Assembly: GCA_900466575.1 (NCBI GenBank)
Contig: UBMP01000024.1
Span: forward strand, 42,925-106,924
Length of the DNA: 64,000 nt
From: Hyphomicrobiales bacterium
GTDB lineage: Bacteria; Pseudomonadota; Alphaproteobacteria; Rhizobiales; Rhizobiaceae
Reading direction: 5' to 3'
The notes under the pieces were generated by a model. It was given only the letters and a program-made list of their open reading frames with translations. It was not told the origin of the DNA and did no database searches. The position numbers and the translations under genes are program-made. This document shows, piece by piece, positions 37,884 to 47,953 of this stretch; the stretch's first letter is position 1; every line of letters starts with the position of its first letter.

Positions 37884-38540
37884 ATGCTCGTCCTGGCCAT
37901 CGACACCGCTGGCGTGGATTGCTCCGTGGGCATATTCGACACCGCCACGGACACCCTTCTTGCGTGCATTCAGGAGACCCTGGGCAAGGGGCATGCGGAG
38001 CGTCTGTCCGGAATGATCGAGGACGCCGTGCGTCAGGCTGCGCTTACACCTTCGGATCTTGGCATGGTCGGCGTCACCGTCGGACCCGGCTCTTTCACGG
38101 GCATTCGCGTGGGTGTGGCGGCAGCGCGTGGCTTGGCCTTGGCACTCGGCATCCCCGCTATCGGGGTCACGACCTTGCAGGTCCTTGTCGAGACTGCGAA
38201 ACGCGCGGGTCAAACCGGCCCGATCATCGCAGCGATCGACGCAAAACGCGGCGAGGTCTATCTCCAGTCCTTCGATGAAAATGGTCACGCGTCGGCTGAC
38301 GCCAAGGTGATGCCGCTTGATAAGGCACGGGAATTCGTGGCGTCTTCGGGCGCAAGCCTCGTGGGCTCGGGTGCCGCTGCCCTTTCGGATACGTTCGTCG
38401 AACCTGACCATTTCGACATCGAGGCGGTCGCACGCCTTGCAGCACGCCAGCCGAAGGGTACGAGCAAGCCCGCGCCGCTATATCTGCGCGGACCGGACGC
38501 AAAGCCGCAAATGGGCTTTGCCATTGAGCGCAGAGCGTGA
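37884..38540 (+). CDS. tsaB: tRNA threonylcarbamoyladenosine biosynthesis protein TsaB
   Basis: A 218-residue ASKHA-fold protein that dimerises with TsaD in the t6A-modification complex acting on ANN-decoding tRNAs. The start at 37884 yields MLVLAIDTAGVDCSVGIFD, the canonical N-terminus, and VTVGPGSFTGIRVGVAAARGLAL is diagnostic. It lacks the metal-binding histidines of TsaD, as expected. First of a tight tsaB-rimI-plsC run: 4 nt to rimI. Confidence 0.95.
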   Translation: MLVLAIDTAGVDCSVGIFDTATDTLLACIQETLGKGHAERLSGMIEDAVRQAALTPSDLGMVGVTVGPGSFTGIRVGVAAARGLALALGIPAIGVTTLQVLVETAKRAGQTGPIIAAIDAKRGEVYLQSFDENGHASADAKVMPLDKAREFVASSGASLVGSGAAALSDTFVEPDHFDIEAVARLAARQPKGTSKPAPLYLRGPDAKPQMGFAIERRA

Positions 38541-38544
38541 AGGC

Positions 38545-39069
38545 ATGCTGGAGAAGTTCTTCTCTCGAAAAGTAGAATTCGAGATCCTGCCGATGCAGAC
38601 GGCGCATTGCCGCGCCGCATCCGTCATTCATGGCGAACGCTTTTCGCGCGGCTGGAGCGACGGGGAGTTTCACGATCTTCTCGGGCAGGACACCGTGGCG
38701 GGATTCGTCGCTCTCCAGTCCGGGCTTACGCCACCTGACGGCGTTGCGGGCTTTGTTCTGTCCCGGGCGGCAGCTGGTGAAGCGGAAATCCTTTCGATCG
38801 GCGTGAATGCGCGCGTCGCCCGGCAGGGCTTGGGCTGGCGGCTCATGCGCGCCGCCCTCGCCGAGGCTGCGGCGCAGGATGTCTCGACGGTATTCCTCGA
38901 GGTCGACGAGACCAATGCGGCGGCGCGGGCGCTTTATGCCAAGCTGGGCTTCGAGAAGGTGGCGGAACGTCCTGCCTATTATGCCGGTCCAGACGGCAGG
39001 AAGACGGCGGCCCACGTGATGCGGCTGGAACTGTCGAAGCCTCGGAGCGTCAGGAGCGCCAAGCCGTGA
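38545..39069 (+). CDS. rimI: Ribosomal protein S18-alanine N-acetyltransferase
   Basis: A 174-residue GNAT acetyltransferase that acetylates the N-terminal alanine of S18. The acetyl-CoA loop is ARVARQGLGWRLM (R/Q-x-x-G-x-G/A type) and the C-terminal NAAARALYAKLGFEKVAERPAYY is the RimI signature. The true start is ATG 38545; the frame is open much further left through tsaB but that part is a shadow. The adjacency with tsaB is conserved in bacteria. Confidence 0.92.
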   Translation: MLEKFFSRKVEFEILPMQTAHCRAASVIHGERFSRGWSDGEFHDLLGQDTVAGFVALQSGLTPPDGVAGFVLSRAAAGEAEILSIGVNARVARQGLGWRLMRAALAEAAAQDVSTVFLEVDETNAAARALYAKLGFEKVAERPAYYAGPDGRKTAAHVMRLELSKPRSVRSAKP

Positions 39070-39857
39070 TCATCAGGCTTCGGATTGCGGCGCTTCTTAT
39101 CGTCGTCGTGATCGTGACGCTGGTGATGGCACCCCTGCAAATCGCCGCGCTTCGTTTTGACTGGCGCCTGCGACGAAGGCTGCCGGGCATTTGGCACCGT
39201 ATCGCCTGTCGCCTCCTCGGACTGAGAATTCATGTGAACGGCGCGTGTGCGCGCGGCAGGCCGCTGATGATCGCCGCCAACCATGCCTCCTGGCTCGACA
39301 TTCTCGTCCTGAGTGCCGTCGCCGATGTCGTTTTCATTGCCAAGTCCGAAGTGAAGACCTGGCCGATCTTCAACACCCTGGCGCGCCTGCAGGCAACGAT
39401 CTTCATCGAGCGCGAGGAACGCCGGAAGACCGGCGACCAGGTCAACGAGATCGGCGCCCGACTGGCCGGCGGGGAGATTGTCGTCCTTTTTCCGGAAGGC
39501 ACCACATCCGACGGTAACCGCCTCCTGCCCGTCAAAACCTCGCTGTTCGGCGCCGCCGCCGCGGCGCTCCCGACCGCGCCCGAAGGCGTCGTGCTGATCC
39601 AGCCTGTGGCGGTCGCCTATACCCGCGCCCACGGCCTGCCGCTTGGGCGCTTTCACCGCGCGCTGGCTGCCTGGCCGGGAGATACCGAACTCTTGCCTCA
39701 CCTTTCCGGCGTTCTCCGGATGGGTTCACTTGAAGCCGAAGTCACGTTCTGCGAACCGATTCCCTTTTCCGCATCCAGCAACCGCAAGGCCGTCAGCCGT
39801 GCCGTAGAGGAGGAAATCAGTACGGCGCTGCATGCGGCGCTGCGCAGCCCTTCCTGA
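39066..39857 (+). CDS. plsC: 1-acyl-sn-glycerol-3-phosphate acyltransferase
   Basis: A 263-residue membrane-bound LPLAT-family acyltransferase that makes phosphatidic acid for phospholipid synthesis. An N-terminal hydrophobic anchor (IRLRIAALLIVVVIVTLVM) is followed by the catalytic NHASWLDI (NHxxxxD), and by FPEGTTSDG (motif III, substrate binding). It starts with GTG at 39066, overlapping the rimI stop by 4 nt. In related genomes miaB and phoH usually follow; here the convergent comM follows. A siderophore/ornithine-lipid acyltransferase (OlsA-like) is an alternative. Confidence 0.85.
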   Translation: MIIRLRIAALLIVVVIVTLVMAPLQIAALRFDWRLRRRLPGIWHRIACRLLGLRIHVNGACARGRPLMIAANHASWLDILVLSAVADVVFIAKSEVKTWPIFNTLARLQATIFIEREERRKTGDQVNEIGARLAGGEIVVLFPEGTTSDGNRLLPVKTSLFGAAAAALPTAPEGVVLIQPVAVAYTRAHGLPLGRFHRALAAWPGDTELLPHLSGVLRMGSLEAEVTFCEPIPFSASSNRKAVSRAVEEEISTALHAALRSPS

Positions 39858-39880
39858 GAACCGACCCCGATCCTGCCGTC

Positions 39881-41413
39881 TCATGCCGCGGCAATCAGCC
39901 TCTCTCCGGCGATCCGGTAGGAAATGGCTTCAGCAATATGAAGCCGTCCGATCGCTCGCTGACCGTCGAGGTCGGCGAGCGTGCGCGCCACTTTCAGAAT
40001 GCGGTGATAGCCCCGCGCCGAAAACTTCATCTTTTCCGCCGCATCCTGCAATAACGTCAGTCCGCCGCGATCTGGCTCGGCAATCTTCTCTATGATCGCA
40101 GTCGAGCACTGGGCGTTCGTCCGGATGTGGGCTGCGCCGAACTCGAGGAAGCGTTCACGCTGGATCTCGCGGGCCGCCGCGACGCGACGCGCCACATCGG
40201 CGCTGCGCTCGGAGGCCGCCGGAATCAGGAGATCGGCAGCGCTGACAGCCGGCACGTCAATCCGGATGTCGATACGGTCCATCAGCGGCCCGGAGATACG
40301 TGCCTGATAGTCGGCGGCGCAGCGCGGTCCGCGTGCACAGGTGTGACCCGGCTCGCCCGCCATGCCGCAGCGGCACGGATTCATCGCCGCGATCAATTGG
40401 ATATTGGCCGGATAAGAGATGCGATGATTGGCGCGTGCGATGACGCATTCGCCGGTTTCCAGCGGCTGGCGCAGCGCGTCCAGCGTCTGAGCGGAGAATT
40501 CCGGCAATTCGTCGAGGAAGAGAACGCCGTTGTGTGCGAGAGACACCTCTCCCGGCTTCGCCCGTAACCCCCCACCGATCAACGAGGCCATTGTTGCGGA
40601 ATGATGCGGGGCGCGGAAGGGGCGGCGATCAGACAGCTTTCCACCGGAGAGCTGGCCCGCGACCGAATGGATCATCGAGACTTCGAGAAGTTCAGCGGCA
40701 GAGAGGGGCGGCAGGATGGAGGGCAGGCGCTGCGCCAGCATCGACTTGCCCGAGCCCGGCGGGCCGATCATCAGAAGGTTATGCCCGCCGGCGGCTACAA
40801 CCTCCAAAGCACGCTTGGCGCTTTCCTGTCCGCGAATGTCGGCGAGATCCGGCAAATTGGCCGGCAGCGCCCGAACTGCCGGTTCCGGCCGAGTCAGAAC
40901 CTGAGTGCCTCGAAAATGGTTGGCAAGACCGATCAGGCTGCGAGGCGCGAGGATATCCATGTCCGGCCCCGCCCAGGCCGCTTCCGGTCCGCTGGCGGCC
41001 GGGCAAATCAGCCCCTTGCCCATCGCATTGGCTGCAATGGCCGCCGGCAACGCCCCGGCGACCGGCGCAATCGTGCCGTCGAGATTGAGTTCGCCGACGA
41101 CCGCATAATCGGCCAAGGCGTCGGCAGGGATGGCGCCGAGCGCTGCCATGAGGCCGAGCGCGATCGCGAGATCGAAATGGGAGCCCTCCTTGGGAAGGTC
41201 GGCGGGCGCCAGATTGACGGTAATCCGCTTTGGCGGCAGCGACAGGCCCGAGGCATGAAGGGCCGCATGCACCCGCTCGCGGCTTTCCGCCACAGCCTTG
41301 TCCGGAAGACCGACGATCTGCATGGCGAGCTTGCCGGGCGACACCATGACCTGCACGTCAACCGGCAGCCCCTCAATGCCGTGAAATGCCACCGTTGCCA
41401 CTCTTGATACCAT
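39881..41413 (-). CDS. YifB/ComM-family Mg-chelatase-like AAA+ ATPase
   Basis: A 510-residue protein. The N-terminal ChlI-like domain begins MVSRVATVAFHGIEGLPVDVQ. Walker A is GPPGSGKSM near residue 217, followed by the Mg_chelatase core with LFLDELPEF (Walker B) and a Cys-rich insertion AAMNPCRCGMAGEPGHTC. In Vibrio, ComM is a branch-migration helicase for natural transformation; the role in rhizobia is unknown. Stand-alone and divergent from nothing; it converges with plsC, 23 nt apart. Confidence 0.92.
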   Translation of the reverse strand: MVSRVATVAFHGIEGLPVDVQVMVSPGKLAMQIVGLPDKAVAESRERVHAALHASGLSLPPKRITVNLAPADLPKEGSHFDLAIALGLMAALGAIPADALADYAVVGELNLDGTIAPVAGALPAAIAANAMGKGLICPAASGPEAAWAGPDMDILAPRSLIGLANHFRGTQVLTRPEPAVRALPANLPDLADIRGQESAKRALEVVAAGGHNLLMIGPPGSGKSMLAQRLPSILPPLSAAELLEVSMIHSVAGQLSGGKLSDRRPFRAPHHSATMASLIGGGLRAKPGEVSLAHNGVLFLDELPEFSAQTLDALRQPLETGECVIARANHRISYPANIQLIAAMNPCRCGMAGEPGHTCARGPRCAADYQARISGPLMDRIDIRIDVPAVSAADLLIPAASERSADVARRVAAAREIQRERFLEFGAAHIRTNAQCSTAIIEKIAEPDRGGLTLLQDAAEKMKFSARGYHRILKVARTLADLDGQRAIGRLHIAEAISYRIAGERLIAAA

Positions 41414-41612
41414 GGCTCGCCCCTGAATCTCTTAAGTTGCAGCCACACTCTCACAGTTGCAGGAATGAAGCAAGAACAAAAAAGAAACAAACCGGCCGAA
41501 AAATCCCCGAGGGGTTGTATGAGGTTGTATCCGGAGAACAAAACTCGAATCGATAACACACCGTAACCAGCCGATCACGGTGTCCCGTCGCTGTCAGCCG
41601 ATCTCCCAGGGA

Positions 41613-42563
41613 TCAAGACGTATACTTGGTCTCGATGGCGTCCCAGAGAAGCGCAGCGATATCGGTGCCGCTGAAGCGCTTGACCTCCCGGATGCCTGTC
41701 GGCGAGGTGACGTTGATTTCGGTGAGATAGTCGCCGATCACATCGATGCCGACGAGCAGGAAGCCGCGCTCGCGCAGGGCGGGGCCGATGCGGTCGCAGA
41801 TTTCCTGTTCGCGCTTGGTCAATTCGGTATGCTCTGCGCGTCCCCCGACATGCATGTTGGAGCGGCTGTCATGTTCGGCGGGCACGCGGTTGATTGCGCC
41901 TACCGGCTTGCCGTCGATCAGGATGATGCGCTTGTCGCCCTTGCGAACGTCGGGCAGGTATTGCTGCGCGATGAAAGGCTCGCGGAACATCAGGCCGAAG
42001 GTTTCGAGCAACGAGGAGAGGTTGCGGTCATCCTTTTTCAGATGGAAAACGCCGGCACCGCCATTGCCGTAAAGCGGCTTGATGATGATGTCGCCCATCT
42101 CCTCGCGGAAGGCGCGGATTTCGGCAGCGTCGCGGGTGATCAGCGTGGCCGGCATCAGGTCCGGGAATTCGGTGACGAAAATCTTTTCCGGCGAATTGCG
42201 CACCCAGGCCGGATCATTGACCACGAGCGTCTTCGGATGAATCCGCTCCAGCATATGAGTGGAGGTAATGTAGGCCATGTCGAAGGGCGGGTCCTGACGC
42301 AGCAGAACGACATCCATGGTCGACAGGTCGATGCGCTCGGGCGCGCCAAGGGTAAAGTGGTCGCCCCTGGTGTCGCGCAGTTCCATCGGCTCGGCGGTCG
42401 CGTAGACCTTGCCGTCGCGGAGCGACAGTTTCTCGGGCGTATAATGAAAGAGCCTGTAGCCCCGCGCCTGCGCTTCCAGGCTCATGGCGAAAGTGGAATC
42501 GCCCGCGATATTGATGGACGAGACATGGTCCATCTGGACCGCGACATTCCTGATCTTTGCCAT
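41613..42563 (-). CDS. gshB: Glutathione synthetase
   Basis: A 316-residue ATP-grasp ligase that adds glycine to gamma-glutamylcysteine. The start at 42563 ([19 protein letters not shown]) is the canonical one; the open frame extends to 42773 without conservation. Key blocks are [35 protein letters not shown] (ATP-grasp loop), [18 protein letters not shown] and [21 protein letters not shown]. In several rhizobia gshB lies directly after yraN; here ugpBAEC and a cupin gene separate them. Confidence 0.96.
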   Translation of the reverse strand: MAKIRNVAVQMDHVSSINIAGDSTFAMSLEAQARGYRLFHYTPEKLSLRDGKVYATAEPMELRDTRGDHFTLGAPERIDLSTMDVVLLRQDPPFDMAYITSTHMLERIHPKTLVVNDPAWVRNSPEKIFVTEFPDLMPATLITRDAAEIRAFREEMGDIIIKPLYGNGGAGVFHLKKDDRNLSSLLETFGLMFREPFIAQQYLPDVRKGDKRIILIDGKPVGAINRVPAEHDSRSNMHVGGRAEHTELTKREQEICDRIGPALRERGFLLVGIDVIGDYLTEINVTSPTGIREVKRFSGTDIAALLWDAIETKYTS

Positions 42564-42603
42564 TTCAAATCCTCGGGCACGATTGCCACGAGTATTTAGG
42601 CTG

Positions 42604-43113
42604 TCAAAGCGCCGAGCGCAACGGGCGTTTGAAGAGCCGTTCGATCCTGCCCTTCGCCTTCGTGGCAAGTGCCACCGGCAGCGGGAGAGGCCGGCGCAGG
42701 AAGGCGATCTTGCGGACGTAATTGTCGATCTGCCAGGTCGCCCATGTGTTGCCGGTAAAGTAGGCGATGTCACCCGCTTTCAAGATCCGAATGGTGCCGT
42801 TTGCGTCCGTTACGCGCACCTCGCCCTCCAGGATCATTACGGTCTCGTCCCAGGGGAAATACCAACGGAACGTGCCGGCCGTGCAATCCCACAGCGCGGT
42901 CATCGCGGCCCTGTCGGCACTGCAGGAATGCTCCGCGATGCGGGCGGCAGGCTTGCCCGAGATGACCCAGTCCGGGTCGATCGGAGCGGCTTTCATCTCC
43001 ATCGCAGCAGAAGAGGCTGCCACGAGTGGCGGAACCTCTCTCAGGTCCAGAAACGGCTTCGCACCGGCGACCAGAGCCATGAATGCCTGAACAGGCAGAA
43101 GATGAAATACCAT
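42604..43113 (-). CDS. Cupin-domain (DUF861-like) protein
   Basis: A protein of 169 aa when started at the ATG at 43113, which has GAGGGG 5 nt upstream; a GTG at 43119 is also open. The N-terminus ([18 protein letters not shown]) is mildly hydrophobic. The cupin core is [22 protein letters not shown] and then [19 protein letters not shown], matching the cupin_3/DUF861 group. Classic metal-binding histidines are mostly absent, so a metal-dependent activity is doubtful. Possible sugar- or amino-acid-derivative binding; no function can be assigned. Confidence 0.8.
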   Translation of the reverse strand: MVFHLLPVQAFMALVAGAKPFLDLREVPPLVAASSAAMEMKAAPIDPDWVISGKPAARIAEHSCSADRAAMTALWDCTAGTFRWYFPWDETVMILEGEVRVTDANGTIRILKAGDIAYFTGNTWATWQIDNYVRKIAFLRRPLPLPVALATKAKGRIERLFKRPLRSAL

Positions 43114-43258
43114 AAACACCCCTCGTCATAAAAAACTGGAGCGTAGTCTGGCGCAAAATTCTCTCAAAACTCCTACGCCGAAAGATTGCATTTTATAAAA
43201 GATGCGCAATTCCGGCATGGGGCTTGTATGCGATGTTCCGGATCAGGACAGATTTGTT

Positions 43259-44317
<1,059 letters not shown>

Positions 44318-44321
44318 GTTC

Positions 44322-45170
44322 TTACTTCTCCGTTTCGACCAGGCCCTTGACGAAAAGGCGCTGCATGAAAATGACGACGAGGACGGGCGGCAGCATGGCG
44401 AGGATCGCCACGGCCATGACGAGGTTCCATTGCGGCTCGGCATCGGTGACGTCCGACATGCGCTTGATGCCCATGACGACGGTGTAGTGCGCGCTGTCGG
44501 TGGTAACGATCAGCGGCCAGAGATACTGGTTCCAGCCGTAGATGAAGAGGATGACGAAAAGTGCTGCGATATTGGTGCGCGACAGCGGCAGCAGGATATC
44601 CTTGAAGAATTTCAGCGGACCGGCGCCATCGACGCGGGCAGCCTCCAGCAACTCGTCCGGGACGGTCAGGAAGAACTGCCGGAAGAGGAAGGTCGCCGTC
44701 GCCGAAGCGATCAGCGGGATTGAGAGACCGGCATAGGAATTCAGCATCCCGAGGTCCGCGACGACCTTGAAGGTGGGCACGATGCGTACCTCGACCGGCA
44801 GCATGAGCGTGACGAAGATGATCCAGAAGGCGAGCTGCCGGAAGGGAAAGCGGAAATAGACGATCGCATAAGCGGACAGGATCGAGATTGCGATCTTCCC
44901 GATGGAAATGGCCAGCGCCATGATCAGGCTGTTGCCCAGCATCAGACCGATCGGCGGCGCGCCGGAGGCGGCCAGACCGGTGAAAAGCACCGTCTTGTAC
45001 GTGGACCAGAAATCCGAACCCGGCAGGACCGGCATGATGCCGGTAATGAAATCGGTCGTCTTGTGGGTCGAGGCGATGAAGGCGACATAAACCGGGAAGG
45101 CGACGATGACGACGCCGAGGATGAGGACGAGATGGGAGAGAAGCTTCAGGAACGGGCGATGTTCGACCAT
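44322..45170 (-). CDS. ugpE: sn-Glycerol-3-phosphate ABC transporter permease UgpE
   Basis: A 282-residue inner-membrane permease with six hydrophobic segments. The start at 45170 ([16 protein letters not shown]) matches UgpE length and N-terminus. The EAA coupling loop is visible as [46 protein letters not shown] is typical of UgpE. It pairs with UgpA, whose stop lies 7 nt upstream. Confidence 0.95.
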   Translation of the reverse strand: MVEHRPFLKLLSHLVLILGVVIVAFPVYVAFIASTHKTTDFITGIMPVLPGSDFWSTYKTVLFTGLAASGAPPIGLMLGNSLIMALAISIGKIAISILSAYAIVYFRFPFRQLAFWIIFVTLMLPVEVRIVPTFKVVADLGMLNSYAGLSIPLIASATATFLFRQFFLTVPDELLEAARVDGAGPLKFFKDILLPLSRTNIAALFVILFIYGWNQYLWPLIVTTDSAHYTVVMGIKRMSDVTDAEPQWNLVMAVAILAMLPPVLVVIFMQRLFVKGLVETEK

Positions 45171-45177
45171 GTCATCC

Positions 45178-46062
45178 TCAATATTGCACGTTGCGCTCGA
45201 CGAAGCGGAACTGGATGAAGGTGAGCGCAATGACGATGAGCATGAGGATCACCGACTGCGCAGAGGATGAGCCAAGATCGAGCCCGATGAAGCCGTCGGT
45301 GAAGACCTTGTAGACCAGAATGTTGGTCGCCTGGTTCGGGCCTCCCTGTGTCGTCGCGTGGATGACGGCGAACGTGTCGAACATCGTGTAGACGACGTTG
45401 ACGACGAGCAGGAAGAAGGTGGTGGGTGACAAGAGCGGGAAGACGATGTCGCGGAAGCGCTTGGCCGGACCCGCGCCGTCGATTGCGGCTGCTTCGATCA
45501 GCGCCTTGGGGATCGATTGCAGGCCGGCAAGGAAAAACAGGAAGTTATAGGAGATCTGCTTCCAGGTGGCCGCAATGACCACCAGGATCATGGCATCCGT
45601 GCCATTCAGCCGGTCGTCCCAATGATAACCCAAGCCCTGAAGCAGATAGGGGATGAGGCCGATGGTCGGGTTGAACATGAACCAGAAGAGCACGCCGGCA
45701 ACCGCTGGTGCCACGGCATAGGGCCAGACCAGCAGCGTGGTGTAGAGGCTGCGGCTTTTCAGCAGGGAATTGGCGGCAACCGCCAGAATGAGCGCCAGCA
45801 CGATGGAGACGGTGGCCACCGAAATCGAGAAGATCACGGTCACGATCAGCGCGTTCAGATAGCCGGGATCGTGCAGGATGGCTGCATAGTTGGCGAGGCC
45901 TACAAATTGCGTGCTGGTGCCGAAAGCATCTTCACGCAGAAAGGACTGCCAGACAGCCTGCCCGGCCGGCCAGACGAAGAAGATCAGCGTCACGGCAAGC
46001 TGCGGCAGGATCAGCCAGTAGGGCAGGACCTTGCTCGAGAAAATGGTGCGTTTTGTCTGCAT
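45178..46062 (-). CDS. ugpA: sn-Glycerol-3-phosphate ABC transporter permease UgpA
   Basis: A 294-residue permease with six hydrophobic segments. The N-terminus [27 protein letters not shown] is the UgpA/MalF-type first helix, and the EAA loop is [51 protein letters not shown] is characteristic of UgpA. It is separated from ugpB by 90 nt that contain a strong GC hairpin without a T-tract. Confidence 0.95.
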   Translation of the reverse strand: MQTKRTIFSSKVLPYWLILPQLAVTLIFFVWPAGQAVWQSFLREDAFGTSTQFVGLANYAAILHDPGYLNALIVTVIFSISVATVSIVLALILAVAANSLLKSRSLYTTLLVWPYAVAPAVAGVLFWFMFNPTIGLIPYLLQGLGYHWDDRLNGTDAMILVVIAATWKQISYNFLFFLAGLQSIPKALIEAAAIDGAGPAKRFRDIVFPLLSPTTFFLLVVNVVYTMFDTFAVIHATTQGGPNQATNILVYKVFTDGFIGLDLGSSSAQSVILMLIVIALTFIQFRFVERNVQY

Positions 46063-46099
46063 GAAGCCGTCTCCGGGCGGATGCCACTGGATTGGGAAA

Positions 46100-46125
46100 G
46101 CGCGCTCGCCGTGAAGCGAGCGCGC
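46100..46125 (-). other. Strong GC hairpin between ugpB and ugpA
   Basis: GCGCGCTCGC and GCGAGCGCGC arms with a 6-nt loop form a near-ideal hairpin 28 nt past the ugpB stop. There is no T-tract, so it more likely protects the 3' end of ugpB mRNA and helps set a high binding-protein level than acts as a full terminator. Confidence 0.6.
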
Positions 46126-46152
46126 CCGATTGGAACCCGAAGGTCCGTCAGC

Positions 46153-47472
46153 TTACTTGTTGGCAGCGGCGAATTCGGCGATCAGCTTGTCACCGCGCTC
46201 GACGACCGCGTCGAGCGCTTCCTTGGCCGACTTCTTGCCGCCGAGCAGGGCCTGGAATTCCTCGTCGATCACCTTGCGGATTTGGACGTAGTTGCCGAAG
46301 CGCAGGCCCTTGGAATTGGCGGTCGGCTGGTTCAGCGTGATTTCCTGGATGCCGACATCGGTGCCCGGGTTCTTTTCATAGTAACCCTGCTTCTTGCCGA
46401 GGTCATAGGCGGCCTGCGTGATCGGCAGGTAGCCGGAGAACTGATGCCAGTCGGCCTGGACCTCCGGCGAGGAGAGGTAGCGGAAGAAGTCGGCAACGCC
46501 CTTGTATTCTTCGGCATCATGACCCTTCAGAACCCAGAGCGTTGCACCGCCGATGATCGTGTTCTGCGGAGCGCCCTTCACGTCGGCATAGTAGGGCAGC
46601 ATGCCGTAGCCGACTTCGAAGTCCTTGGCATTGTTGACGACGCCGGCACGCGAAGCCGACGAGTTCATGACCATGGCGCATTCCTGGCTATAGAACTTAG
46701 GTCCGGAATCGTTGCCACCTTCCGGGCCGCCATACTGGAAGATACCTTCAGCCTGCCACTTCTTCAGGTTTTCCCAGTGCTTGATCTGCGTCGGGCCGTT
46801 GAAGGACAGCTTGCTATCGATCGCGCCGAAGCCGTTCTCGTTGGTGCCGATCGGCAGGTTATGCCAGGCCGAGAAGTTTTCCAGCTGGATCCAGGAGATC
46901 CAGCCCGTGGTAAAGCCGCACTTGGCAGCGCCCGAGGCCATGATCTTCTTGGAGAAGGATTCGACATCTTCCCAGGTCTTCGGCGGCGTATTCGGGTCGA
47001 GGCCGGCCTTCTTGAAGACGCTCTTGTTGTAGTAGAGGATCGGGGTCGAGGAGTTGAAAGGCATCGAGAGCATGTTGCCCTGCGTGTCGGTGTAGTAACC
47101 GACGACGGCCGGGAGATAGGCCTTGGGGTCGAACTCGGCGCCCGCATCCTTCATCAGCTGGTAGACCGGGTAGACGGCGCCCTTGGCGGCCATCATCGTG
47201 CCGGTACCGACTTCAAAGACCTGAACGATATCGGGCTGCTGCTTGGCGCGGAAGGCGGCAATCGCGGCGGTCATCGTCTCGGCATAGGTGCCCTTGAAGC
47301 TGGCAACGACCTGATACTTGTCCTGCGACTTGTTGTAGTTCGCGACGATTTCGTCGAGTTTCTTGCCAAGCTCGCCGCCCATGGCATGCCACCAGGTGAT
47401 CTGCGTGGCGGCAAACGAGCTGGACGCGGAAAGCGCCAGAGCTGCCGCAGCGAGCGTGAGTTTCTTGAACAT
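46153..47472 (-). CDS. ugpB: sn-Glycerol-3-phosphate-binding periplasmic protein
   Basis: A 439-residue periplasmic solute-binding protein. The signal peptide is residues 1-21 (MFKKLTLAAAALALSASSSFA), cut before ATQITWWHAMGG. Typical UgpB segments are QPDIVQVFEVGTGTMMAAKGA and YYNKSVFKKAGLDPNTPPKTW. It captures glycerol-3-phosphate and glycerophosphodiesters as phosphate sources. First gene of ugpBAEC; a PhoB-type repeat array is present upstream at 47525-47564. Confidence 0.95.
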   Translation of the reverse strand: MFKKLTLAAAALALSASSSFAATQITWWHAMGGELGKKLDEIVANYNKSQDKYQVVASFKGTYAETMTAAIAAFRAKQQPDIVQVFEVGTGTMMAAKGAVYPVYQLMKDAGAEFDPKAYLPAVVGYYTDTQGNMLSMPFNSSTPILYYNKSVFKKAGLDPNTPPKTWEDVESFSKKIMASGAAKCGFTTGWISWIQLENFSAWHNLPIGTNENGFGAIDSKLSFNGPTQIKHWENLKKWQAEGIFQYGGPEGGNDSGPKFYSQECAMVMNSSASRAGVVNNAKDFEVGYGMLPYYADVKGAPQNTIIGGATLWVLKGHDAEEYKGVADFFRYLSSPEVQADWHQFSGYLPITQAAYDLGKKQGYYEKNPGTDVGIQEITLNQPTANSKGLRFGNYVQIRKVIDEEFQALLGGKKSAKEALDAVVERGDKLIAEFAAANK

Positions 47473-47524
47473 GAGAGTGCCCCTTCCATTGGGTTGATGG
47501 ATGAAGGGGCATTAGACCCGCGAC

Positions 47525-47564
47525 GTGACGGGTCGATGAAAATTTTATTTCGCTAATATGACAA
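47525..47564 (-). promoter_or_regulatory. Pho-box-like direct-repeat array upstream of ugpB
   Basis: On the minus strand four 7-mers are spaced exactly 11 nt apart: TTGTCAT, GCGAAAT, TTTTCAT and CCGTCAC. Three of the four resemble the PhoB half-site CTGTCAT, which recurs every 11 nt in Pho boxes. It lies about 55-90 nt before the ugpB start. In other bacteria ugp is a PhoB regulon member, so phosphate-starvation induction is likely. Confidence 0.6.
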
Positions 47565-47583
47565 AAGAAGATTTCATTTCGTT

Positions 47584-47949
47584 TCAGAAAACATCCTTGA
47601 AATGAACGGGCAACCGCCACGGGAGAATGGCGACAACATCGTAGCGGCGCGAGAGTTTCGCTGCGTCTTTCTGCTTCGCCAGCCAGTGCAGACTGGCCGC
47701 TTCGATGCGCCTTTGCGTGGCAAATCCGACGGCGAAAAGGGCGTCGTCAACGCTGCGGCGGGCTTTCACTTCGACAAAGATGGCGAGGTCACCTTTGCGT
47801 GCGACGATGTCGACTTCGCCGCCCTTGCTGCGATAGCGCATCGCGGCGATATGATAACCCTTGAACAGCAAAAAGACGGCCGCGACATATTCGGCGACAA
47901 ATCCGCGCCGGTAGGCCGCAAGCTTCTTGTCCTGCGGCTTTTCCGTCAT
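47584..47949 (-). CDS. yraN: YraN/UPF0102 family protein (restriction-endonuclease-like fold)
   Basis: A 121-residue predicted nuclease-fold protein. The PD-(D/E)xK-like core is GGEVDIVARKGDLAIFVEVKAR (E-D-E-x-K), preceded by GFVAEYVAAVFLLFKGY. The biochemical role is unproven. Its start lies 4 nt after the rsmI stop, and rsmI-yraN is a conserved pair, so both are probably co-transcribed. Confidence 0.92.
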   Translation of the reverse strand: MTEKPQDKKLAAYRRGFVAEYVAAVFLLFKGYHIAAMRYRSKGGEVDIVARKGDLAIFVEVKARRSVDDALFAVGFATQRRIEAASLHWLAKQKDAAKLSRRYDVVAILPWRLPVHFKDVF

Positions 47950-47953
47950 TGGC

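Noticed and set aside
45517..47556. 679-codon plus-strand frame opposite ugpA/ugpB
   Set aside because: Shadow covering two well-supported genes and their spacer.
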